The position numbers and the translations under genes are program-made. A stretch of DNA of 64,000 bases from Phylloscopus collybita (Eukaryota; Chordata; Aves; Passeriformes; Phylloscopidae). The DNA is taken from positions 16,511,501 through 16,575,500 of the forward strand of contig JAJNNQ010000019.1 of assembly GCA_027886175.1 (NCBI GenBank), read 5' to 3'. The notes below the pieces were generated by a model that saw only the letters and a list, made by a program, of their open reading frames with translations, was not told where the DNA came from and ran no database searches. This document shows, piece after piece, positions 37,601 to 49,600 of this stretch. Numbering within the stretch: position 1 is the first letter of the stretch; every line of letters starts with the position of its first letter.

Positions 37601-40600
37601 GGGTTGGGCTGGGCTGGGCTGGGCTGGGCTGGGCTGGGCTGGGCTGGGCTGGGCTGGGCTGAGCTGGGCTGTCCTGGGCTGGGCTGGGCTGGGCTGGGCT
37701 GGGTTGAGCTGGGCTGTCCTGGGCTGGGCTGGGCTGGGCTGGGCTGGGTTGGGCTGGGCTGGGCTGGGCTGGGCTGGGCTGGGCTGGGCTGGGCTGGGCT
37801 GGGTTGAGCTGGGCTGGGCTGGGCTGAGCTGGGCTGGGCTGGGCTGGGCTGGGCTGAGCTGTCCTGCGGAGCTGGCTCACTCTGCCAGAGCATTCCAGGC
37901 AACTCAGCCGCCTGCTCTGTCCCTTGGCTCACTGCAGGATTTACTCTGCCATCCCTGTGCCAAGAGGCTTAGCAGCACAGCAGACACAGCCTCCTCAAAA
38001 TGGCTGATTCGGGCTTAGGAATAGTGATGGAAAATCCAAGTCCATCTGCAAAATACATCCTTAAAAAAATAAAAATGAGGCTTTGTAAAAAGCAGTGGAG
38101 CATTGATCAAGTCCTCCACCCTTTTCACACTAAAACCTTTAAAAGCTCCAATGATTTCTGTCACAGAACTGTCTGGGCACCTCTCATGCATGGGCATAAA
38201 GGTATAAGCAACCCAAAAAGTGGCCTGGTTCCAAAACACCTTATGAAAACCCGTGATTTCCAGGGACTGGAAACCTGAACATCTGACACAGGAAGCCGGA
38301 ACTCACAGATGGTAACAATACTGAGCTCTTTGTATTTGCAAGATGTTTATCTGCAGCAGGAGCACAAAAGATGCTTTTCTCAAAAGGCAACACAGTGGTG
38401 AACACTGCAGCACCAGCTCTGACCCTCAGCACGCACCTGGGGATGTTTCCTTTGCAAACCCAGGAAACTCAGATCCACACCCCACATGAGACTGTTCCTG
38501 CAGACGAAGGGTTGGTGTGCAGACACTGGGATGGATGCTTTCCAACACACTCCGTGTGCCATGCAGTCTGTCTTTCTGGTCATCTTGCTGCAGCCATCTG
38601 TTAGCTGATCAGCAAAAACTATTGACTGTTTAAAATTTTAATTAGAAGCACCCAAATGTCAGCTAAGCGAGTAAAATTCAGAAGCAGCAAAGCTTTGCTC
38701 TCATGTAGAGCAGCTATTTTCAGCTTACAACCCGATTTTGTTACCAGCTTGCCCTGATGTCATTCTCTGTCACATTATTCCAGTTTGGTGCCCCTGGAAC
38801 AAGCCCCTTGGCTGAACATGGGAGGCACAACTGATGCCTTAGATTTTAGCTTTCATAGTTTCAGATTCTGCGGTGCCTAAGGATGGAGTTTTGAGCCTCA
38901 CATTAGGTGCTAGTGAGCTCTCTTCACAGAACAAGTAGATAAATCTTTTCCTGCAGAGGACCAAAGACAACTTTCAGCCCTAAAAGCACAAACAAGGGTG
39001 GACTGAAGAGAGGAACAAGAAGGATGGGACCTCACAACCTGAAGCTGTAATTGGACAATTAAACCCCAGTATGCAAATGCACCAAAACTTATAAAAATGT
39101 AAAATCTCGTGATGGGGCAGCCATTGTGTGTGGCCATTCCTAACCCACCCTGGGTGCAGCCTTGGTCAGGCTACTGTAATGCCCAGGGTGGGTCCTGAAA
39201 GCCTTTTAATAAATATCTACTTCATTCTCCAGCTCTGTCCAACCTCTGTTTCAGGTCTGCCTTGATAAGGCATCACAAGGTGCACCTACTGTGACAGGAG
39301 CTTCTCCCAGAAACCTGGCACCGAGCTCTCCCTGAGGGGCACCACTCCACAAAGGATCACATAACACTGCACTCCTGGGAGGCTCCAGTGATGGGTGCCC
39401 ATGGGCAAACCTGGCCACAGGGTGACCAAAGGAGCTGTCTGCAGGTGGGTCAGCCAGGGAGGGAGGCAGCACCAAGACAGAAACACAGTGGGTCAGCAGT
39501 GAGGAACAGGGGTGGGTCAGTGGGGAGACAGATGGGCCTGGAACAGGATGGGGAACAGGGGGGGGCAAAAGGGGAATGCATTTTTTTTTTTTAAATAATG
39601 CCTTTTTTAAAAAATAATTTAAAAAATAAGAGTCCTACCTTTAAGTCCACTTAATGCTGTTTTTTTTTTTTTTTATTTGAGGGCCAGAAGAGCAAGTCTT
39701 CCTACAAGTGTCAGGCTTGTGACCAGTGACCTTTTTCCTACTCCTTCTTTCAGGTGTGCCTGAGTCTTTCTGGAAAGTGATACGTAGCATTTGTGCATGG
39801 TGGAAAGACTTCTGAAAATTTTACTTCAAGCTTTCAGTCTTTCTAAAAAAAAACCTTCTGCATGGGGAAACCGACCCTCCTCTGCCATAATCCACCTCTC
39901 TGCAGCGAGCACCTGCAAGAGCTGCACCCATCAGAGTGGTGGCATTTGAAAAAAAAAAAAAAATGTTCTTAACGCTCCAATTCCAATTCTGTGGGAAAGT
40001 AAACACACCAATGCTGTGCATGCAGTCCCTGGCATTTGTTGCACAGATTTGAATTTAATTAGCTAAAGATGGCTTAATCCAGCATCCAGGGCTGTAGTGA
40101 GTAAGATGGCAGCACGAGGGGACTGGGGCAGGCAGTGCCATCCAGAACACTGGGCTGTGCCACCCCCAGCTCAGTGCCCATCTCTGGGCAGACAGGATAT
40201 TCCAAACTGACATCAGCCACCACAGTGCTCTGCCAGCAGCACTTCCTCAGCCTCTGTCCCAGTCAGACTGCCCATAGGCCCCTCTCTGGGAGGTGGCATG
40301 GCCCCCTGTTGCCCTCCTGGTGCCTTCAGGAACCGGTGCCACTCAGGGTCCTCCCCCTGGGATGCTCCCCGTTCCCAGAGTGCCCGTGGCAGGCAGCCAC
40401 TGTCAGGTTCTGCCTCCACACGTGGCTCTCTGCCCCTGCCTGCCACAGCCCCTCACTCCTTGCTGGGGCACAAACCCTCCACAAGGCTATGCAGGAGCTC
40501 ACAGTAACCCAGAACTCCTGCACGGGGCCAGACCACAACACATGCTCTATCTGCTCCCTCTAACACTCATCACAAGCTTTATTTTCTGCCTACTTTAACA

Positions 40601-43600
40601 TTTCTTCCCATGGAAGGCGGATGTCTGTGCCATCATTTTCAATCTGCTCCTGGAAGAGCTCGTCCCAAGACATTTTCCTTGCAGTATTTTAATTAAACTT
40701 TCTTTCTCTCAATTTAGTGTTGGGTTCATTAAGTGGCGTCCTGAGCCGCTGAAATGAATTGCTTAAAAGTGATTTGTGCAGCAGCTTGAAGAAGCAGATC
40801 ACAGCTATAAATGAGCTTGTCTTTGAACTTTACAAGTTTTGCCACTTGGGGTGCAGAAAGCACCCAAATGCCTCAAGTCCCAAGGTCTCTGTGGGCCAGG
40901 CAGCATTCCTGCCTCCTGCTGGTAAGTTACAGAGAGTGAAAACCACTTGTTTATAAACTGCAAGTTTAAATAACAAATATTTCTGCTTGGAAAATAACGA
41001 ATTTTGTACATACATCTATCTTTAGTGGATACAAACCCCTTGTTTGTTACAGGGAATAAACTCCAGGATGTTAGAATTCCAAATGGAAGCACAGACATTC
41101 ACTATATCCAGTGAAAACCCTCTTCCCAGTCAGATGTGATTTAATTAAGTTCATTCTGACAGGGAACTAAAAGTCTTTGCTGGAAGCTCTTTTTCTGGTG
41201 TCAGGGCTGTATCACTGAAGCTAAACATGGTGCTTCCCCAGGCAGGATCAGTGGAAAATATTTTTTTGACAAAACTGCTGGGCTGAGATAATCTTGACAT
41301 TGTTCACCCACCGCAGTGCAGGGAGCAGAGTCAGGGCTGAACCTGGCTGTTCCCAGCGAGGTTTTATCATCAACACAGCAGCACACCACAATCAGCTGGA
41401 GTGCATGGAAAAGTCATTAGTCTGCTCCAAACCAGTGGCAAATGCAGAGACAAGTGCAGAGGCACAGAGGAGGCCAGGCAGGGGCAGGAAGCCATCACCT
41501 GCCCAGGCATGGCAGCTGTCCTGCCAGCAGCTCTGCTTAGGGGTTGTGACTCCACTGTAATCACAGGTGACTGCTGTGACACCAAGGCATAACCATCCTG
41601 TGTACAAGACCTGAAAAAGCGTGAAAATTGCCTGGATGCAGCAGGAGAAGGGTTAATGAGCGTGTCTGCAGCACACATGGTCAACACCCAATAGACACAA
41701 CTGCACAACAGCCAACGATTTCCACTGAAAAGCTGCAGTGATGAACAGTGTGTTGTCTTACAGACCTCACCTTCTGAAAACGAGGTGAGAGCTGGGTACT
41801 TCATCTCTTTTCCTCCTCGTGCTGTCAGTGAGGAGCAGCATCACTTCCCCAAAGCAGCCACCACAGCCAGAGCAACTGCGGGACACTCCATACGGACTCA
41901 GCCCTGCCCAATATGCCCAGGTCCATGCTGGGGGTGAGGGTGTGCATTTTAACAGTTCTGCTGGGAAGCTGGCACTCCGTTCTGATAGAAATCTAGGCAT
42001 TATTTAATTCAAACCAGAAAACAAACTGCACTGTGGGCTGTGAGCACGTTTGGTTACTGGATGTTACCTGACATTAGGCAAAACTGCTTCTACATGCCAT
42101 CCAAGGTCTGCCCAATGCTTATCCAAAGACAAGGCACTGGGCTTCCCTCTCTCATGCTCCTGCCTTGCTGAGGTTCACCAGGAATGAATCCCATTGTTCA
42201 AGGAAGATCTCAGCTGCCCACACCTGTCGCTATAGGACACGAAATCAAGACACAGACTCTCAGAAGGCTGAGATGACTCCAATCTGTCTTTATTCACAAG
42301 CCACTTCTCTTTATACCTTTTTATCAAGAACCCACCCAAGGGGTGGAATCCTTGGACCACGTTGGTCGCGTTAGAGGGACATCAAGTGAATTCCTTCCTC
42401 TGGGAAAGAATGAGAAAAACAGGATGGTGTACAATAACAGATTCCTTGTTTACAGAGATTGTCCCTGGGAAAGGAATTTCAGAAAATCAAAACATTGCAG
42501 GCATGAGCCGTGGCTACACACACCCAACTCAGGTGGCATGAAGCAGCATCCCAACGCTGGGTGGATGGCTCAGGCCAGGCAGGTGGAGCAGCAGTTCCAC
42601 CAACAAGTGACGTGCTACCCAGGGACACCCTCCTAAGACAGGTCCAGCCAGCACCAGCCACGTCTGCATGGCCTCCAGCACGGCAGGAAGGGGAGCTGGG
42701 GAAGCAACAGATTGTAGCCATGGCTTGTGCTGTGATGTTTTGATTTCTCTGAAACTCTTTCCCAGGCACTGTTCTGTCAAAAAGAGACACGTTTCCCTAA
42801 CCTAACCTATGTTTACATTCCTTTCCCTAGGAGGGACCTTTGCTTGATGTCCCTCTGACTTGACCAATGTGGTCGAAGAAGTTTGTCTTTCTTCCACCCC
42901 TTGGGTGGGTACTTTGTAAAACAGTATAAAGGGAAGAGATTCCCAGGTAATGAAGATTGATTTAGAGTCATTTTCAGCCTTCTGACCTCGGGAGTCCATG
43001 TCATTGTGATCTTGAACAGCATCAGCAGATGGCCTCATACTGGAGAGCCACCCTTGGGGCAGGGCAGCTGCAGCCACTGCTGCTGCACACGAAGGGACAG
43101 CACCTCCTCCCAGGGACAGGGGACACTGCCCGGGGCACACTGCCCCAAAACAGCCACCACAACCAGAGCAGCTGCAGGATGCTCCACACAGACTCAGCCC
43201 TGCCCAGTATGCCCAGGTCTATGCTGGGGGTGAGGGTCACTGTAGGACACGAAATCAGGACACAGACTCACAGAAGGCTGAAGATTCAAGTTCTTGTTTA
43301 TTTTCAAATACACTTGTCTTTTGTACCTTTTCACAACAAACCCACCTAAGGGGTGGAATCCTTGGACCACATTGGTCATATTAGAGGGTCATCAAGAAAG
43401 GCCCCTCCTTTGGGAAAGAATGTAGAAAAATAGGATAGTTTATACTAACATACCCTTGTTTACTACAAGTGTCCCTGGGAAAGAATTTTCTAAAAATCAA
43501 AACATTGCAAGCACAAACCTCACTACAGGTGAGGGTGTGGATTTTAACAGTTCTGCTGGGAAGCTGGCTCTCCGTTCTGATATGAATCTAAGCATTATTT

Positions 43601-46600
43601 AATTCAAAACAGAAAACAAACTGCACTCTGGGCTGTGAGCACGTTTGGGCTTCGTTCAGAAGGGGGAAAAAGTGAAAATACTAATTAACCCCAGTTGTTG
43701 GAAGAATGCCCTGCAGAAACATGATTCAGAATGGGTCACAAATCATAAAATAATAATAATAAAAAAGCCACAATGCTCTGGGGACATTAAGCGATTACAG
43801 AGAGTTGTTATTTGGCTGATTTTCACACTTCATTAGCATGTGCATAATTTAACAAGTGAACGTGCTGAGGGCTGGCAACACATAAGAGCCACTTTCTTGA
43901 AACACGAACTGTAAATTGGGACACCACAGTTAGGGGGCTTGTTTAAAATCGTGATGGAAAAGCACCAGACATCAACTCCAGGCCTTCAGCAGAAGAAATG
44001 GATGTTCAGGGAGCACAGGCCAAGCAGAGAGGTGCCACGGGAAGGTAGCTGCCCCTTTGGACACGGCCCAGAGAGCCCAGCTTCACACAGCCAGGAGCCA
44101 CCTCAAAGCCATTTAACAGAGAATTAGGTAAATCTGGATAAAAACAACACAGTGCATCTGTGACTTTCTGCTGCTCCCACTTGTCTGGCACTCACCACAG
44201 AGCAGTGGGGACAGCACTGAGGCAGAGGGCAGACAGACTTTGGGAGTCACCATCAGAGCAGGCAACCTTCCAGCACACTCATTCCCCTTCCAGCAGGGAG
44301 AAATGAGGGCAGGAAACAAAGGCAATTCAGCAGTACCACATCACATGGAAGGGGCAATGCCAAGACCAACCAGACCACCTGAGGCCCCAGGCTGCTGCCA
44401 GGCCCCCGTTCCCCAGGCACCCACAGGCACCCCACTCCAGTGGTTATGGAACCAAAAATGTGTGTCCTATTTCATTTGTTAAAAGCAGTTGGGGAGATGT
44501 TTTTTTCTTTATCTCTTGTAACTCTGGGGGAGGGGGGCAGGTGCCTTCTGATAATGGGGAAGCTGTTCAAACCAGGTGGGGCAGTGTTTCTTATCTCTGT
44601 CACCACCCATCCTCCCTCCAGGGGGATATTTTCTGCTAATGGGCCATTAAGGCTCACTAAAGGCATGACATATTCCATTGTGAGATGCTCCACCCAGTGG
44701 GAGGAGCCAACCATTCCTACCTGGATAAAAACTGAGACTCAGGAACACCAGGGATCTGGTTCCACTGGATTCCTGGAGGAAGACCAGACCCTTCTCAGCA
44801 TCACTGGACCCTTCTCTCTCAGGATCATCTCTGCTCCAACAGAACCACATCTGCCACTCCAGGAGGACTTACTTTTGGACAGCTTCAAACTGACCAACAG
44901 GGTGTTAGGTTGTATTGTTCCATTTATTTTATTTTATTTTACCTTTTCTTTCCTCTCTTCTCCTATTAAATTGTATCTCTGACTGGGAGTCTCACTGGCT
45001 TTGCTTTTATAGCAGACCAGGGTTCTGCTTTCAGGTTCTCCCTGGCACTCAGTTCACTGGGGCATTGCTGCACGTTTCACCCACATTTCTGATTTCAGAT
45101 ACATTTGCTGCAAAGATAATGGGTATTACAAAATAAAATGGGGGAATTGATAACAGCCCTGTCATATCAGACACCCTGGACAGTGTTTGCTGATGAAATA
45201 CTGCTGCATTGGAACAGTGTGTGAGTACTGGCAAGTGGATTTCACTCTGAATAAAAGTGGAACTGACAAATGTACTGTAATTGTCCAAATTAAACAGCTG
45301 ATGGCAAGTACCTGGCATCCTCTGGGTACCACATACTTTCTCTCCATAAGCACTTGATTTTGATCAATCTGTGTTCCAGGAAAGGATACTTACTTTCCTT
45401 CTGAATTTGGCTCTTAATAATTGAACAAGAAATGATATGGCTACAGAAAAAGTCTGAGTTTCTCCATCCAATGAAACACAGAAATGCCTGGATTGGCACT
45501 TAATGTTGTTTTGTTTTGCTGTACATAGTTAATGAGGAGTGAGGATGCAGTACTTTGAAGCTGAACTTTGGAGTATGAGCAAAGCTACAGTGAGAGTAAT
45601 AAATTATGCAAAACTATTTGCGCTTGGAATGTTAATGTTCCAACATGATGCAAACAGGCACTCTTTAAACCTCTTCTGAAAACCCCAAGAAGCCTTGGGA
45701 CCAAACCATATGGTTTAAGTCAGTGGCCCACAGCAAGCTTAATGCTCCTGCCAGCCAGCAAGGATTTGGGCAATTAGTTTATTAATGTGTTTATGTAAAC
45801 AAAGAGAAAAAAAGTTGGGGAAAGTCTCATCCATCTCTCTCTGCCAAACTTATTGAGCGTCATCAAATGGAGAAAATGCAAATCTAAAAAACTTTAAAAC
45901 CCAACAAAGCCCCAGCCAGCCCCAGCACCCTGACAAGCAGACCTGGTGATCCCATCACACATACAGGCTGAGCAGACTGGTGTCCTACCAGAGGCATGAG
46001 GAATGGGCAAAATGGTCCCTTTCCAACCTCAAGAATCTATGGAACCTCAAGCACAAAACTACCATATTACTTACAGTTTATTATTATATATCCCTGATTC
46101 AGGACAAGGAAGATCTAATTATCCTAATTGCTTCTGCTTTGGGAAAGGGCCCTTTACACTTGGATAAAGGTGCCTATAAACAGCAGCATTTCTGCCTGCT
46201 CAGGCTGCGGGTCAGGTTTTATATGCCCTGAGAAGATTAACTTTATTCTTAGTGAAGAATTTAATTACAGGAAGTGATTAGCCAAGTGCTCCCAGTCAAT
46301 ACAGATGCAGTACAAGCTGTGCAAGAGTAGGAACCTTTGCTCCTGCACAGGAAGTCCTGGAATAGTGACATTACTGCAAAGCCATTTGGGTTTTAAGTGA
46401 CACCAGCCAGACCTGGATCTCCACAGGCCAGTTACAACATGCTGACTTAAGCAACATTCAGCAGGGCTGGGAAGAGGAAACCAATAAAAAGACAGCAGGA
46501 GACTGAAAGTCTATTTTAAAAACGCAGGAATACATGGGTTTAAAGGCTTGTTTTCTAATTGCAGCACTGCAAAAATCAATGGCTTTTGAAAAGTAAAAGA

Positions 46601-49600
46601 AACACAGTAAACTGCTTGCAAACTCTGCTAGTAAGAAAACAGTGCTGGCTGGTAAAATGTACCATTTTCTCTGTCTTTTGGAGGGCAGGACAGAAGAATG
46701 CCTTGAATACTCCCCATCTCCTGTAACCCTTTCCACTGCATAACTGCAGCTAGTCGCTAAGCAAGGAAAAAAACTGTAACTAAATATAGCTAAAACAGCC
46801 TTCCAGCCTCCAAACAGCACTGCCAAGGACTAAGAATGGCTAAATCCAACCAGCCAGCCAAGCTGCCTGTTAGCAGGCTGACATTGGGAGGGTGGTGGTG
46901 GGAGCACACTGCGCTGTGCACTGAGCACCCAGCGGGGAGAACTCGCTCTGATGGTCTCATGGAGTAATTTTCTACTGCTAATTACCACCCACACCTCTTC
47001 CCAGGCCTGCATGTGCACTGAGAAGGTACTGGCTGGACCCACTAGTCGTAAGACAGCCCAGCAGTTGCTGCCCTGAGCCTGACACACAGGTTTTGCAGGG
47101 GGTTGGTTTCATTTGAAGGCCTGAGTCTGCATTTGCAGAGGAAAAAAGCCTTTTTCTGGCAAACCCCAGGCCTCTGATTTCATCACCTCATCAATAACTT
47201 TGCACACTGTCAGAAACAGATGGCAAGGAAAGAAAGAGGTTTGGTGAAGCAGCAGCTATCAGGAGATCAAGAACAAAGTGCCTCCCAAGCCTGGAATTCA
47301 GCTGTACAGCAGTACCTGAAACCAGGGCATGGATCCTCCCTGGAGCCAGGAAAACCATTCCCAGCCAGGGAAGTGAAAACCACATATTCCTCATCCTGGC
47401 TGCACCATCACCATGGGGGGCAAGGCACTGCCAGGCAGGCCCGGTGCTGCGATGCCCCTGTCTGGAGAGGAGTGCTGGCACGGCCCTGCCCATGGCTGTG
47501 GTCACTCCCTGAGGTCAAGCCACACCATAAACACACCAGAGAGGTCAGGCAAGATCCTTTGCCCATCCCAGCAAATGCTGAGACAGGGCAAGACGCCTGG
47601 CCTGACACCCACTGTAGCCATGGTTCGTGCTGTGATGTTCTGGTTTCTCTGAAACTTTTTCCCAGGCACTGTTCTGTCAACAAGAGACACGTTTTCCTAA
47701 CTGTATCCTATGTTTACATTCCTTTCCCTAGGAGGGATCTTCTCTTGATGTCCCTCTGACTTGACCAATGTAGTTGAAGGAGTTTGTCCTTCTTCCACCC
47801 CTTGGGTGGTTCTTTGTAAAACAGCATAAAGGGAAAAAAATCCTGGGGAATAAAGATTGATTGGAGTAATTTTCAGCCTTCTGACCTCGGAGTCCATGTC
47901 ATTGGTATCTCGAACAGCATCAGTGGACAGACACTCCCTGCAGGTGGGAATGTGAGCACTCCTGAGGAGATGCGTCTCCCCAGAACGTGCAAGGAGCCGT
48001 AAAATGAATCTAGAAACAACCTCACAGGCTCCTCCCTCAAGAGAAAGCAGAGCCCTCTTACTTAAGGAAACAAAGCCTTTAAGAATAGTACTCGGAAGCC
48101 CCTCTGGTTCCCCAGGCTGTGTGGGGCCCTGGCAAAGGGAAACACACCAGGCATCAGCGCAATTTGGAGCAATTTCTGGCAGTTCTGTGCAGAATCTTTC
48201 CTCCTGCCTCTGGAGGAGGGCTCTGGCTCACCCTGCACCACTCTCCTGCTGCTCCCACATCAGCAGGTCCATGGCTGGACCCGACCACTTGCCCCATGAG
48301 AAGCTGGGGAGCTGGGAAGGGACAGGGGTAAGTGAAGGAAAAAGGCAAGAGTCAGGACTCCAAGGCCAGCAAGCAGATGGCTCACCAGAGGTAGTGACAA
48401 GTGTGTGTGTGAGAGTGAGTGTGTGTGTGTGAGAGTGAGTGTGTGCATGTGAGTGTGTGTGTGAGTGTGTCTGAGTGTATGTGTGTGAGTGTATGAGAGT
48501 GTGTGTGTGTCTGAGAGTGTGAGGTTTTGTGTGTGTGTGTGAGAGTGTGTGTATAAGTGCGTGTGTGAGCATGTGTGAGTGTGTGTGAGTGTGTGTGAGT
48601 GTGTCTGAGTGTGTGTGAGTGTATGAGAGTGTGTGTGTCTGAGAGTGCAAGTTTGTGTGTGTGTGTGAGTTTGTGTGTGTGAGTGTCTGAGTGTGTTTGA
48701 GAGTGTGTGTGTGTAAGTGTGTGAGTGTGTGAGTGTGTGAGTGTGAGTGTGAGTGTGTGTGTTTGTGCAGCCAAGCACATGGACACGCACAGTAGCAAGT
48801 GGAGACACAACAAACTGCCCACAGCCATATGGGCTTTTCCATTCATAACTCCTCATCTCTGAGAAAAGGGGTCCCCAAAACACTTGTGAACATTCTTCTA
48901 CCCTTCTGCCTCCTTCCACAGGTAGAATACCCCATCAGAAAGGGGGAGATGGCTTCTGCCTCCCTGAGAGAGATCCCTGGTGCAAAGAGGACACCTTGCA
49001 CTCTGGCTGGATTTGGCTGTTCAGGAAGATGGTAGGACAGGTAAGAAGTCAAAGGCCTGAAAAGACAACATCCTTCTGCAACACAGACGTGTACAACCAC
49101 AGTCCTCCCATCCCAGTCCTGTAAACCACAAGGGACATTGGGACCACACAGCCAGAGATGTCAGGGATGGGATCTCACACCTGTATTTAACAGGCAAGGC
49201 AGCCTGGCTGTGTCCACAGTCAGCCAGGGCAAGGGAGCGTGTGGGTTGGGATCTACAGGACACGACACTCCTGGGCAGCCTTCACAAGGAAACTGACAGC
49301 AGCATTTGGCCCCAAGAGCCTAACTTAGAGCAAGGCTAATTGTATTAAGGACCACACAGCGTATTGCTTTATTTGTAATGAGTTTTAGGCTTCAGAAGCT
49401 GAGAATCCCATCTGCAACAACAGACTGTTGCAGGATTCATCTATTAATAGCCACTGGTACACACTTCCAGCTGAGGGACACAAGGAGGGAGGAGACTACC
49501 AGATGGAGATAATGCATTAGGGTGACACAAAGCCAAAAAAAGGATGATCCACTTCCCCACATCCTCACACACATCTCAAGCTTGCAGCAGGGAGCAAATG

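Noticed and set aside
36997..37932. Open frame of 311 codons on the - strand and 161-191 codons on the + strand
   Set aside because: They consist only of translated 17-bp and 5-bp tandem arrays, with no start context, homology or splice structure.
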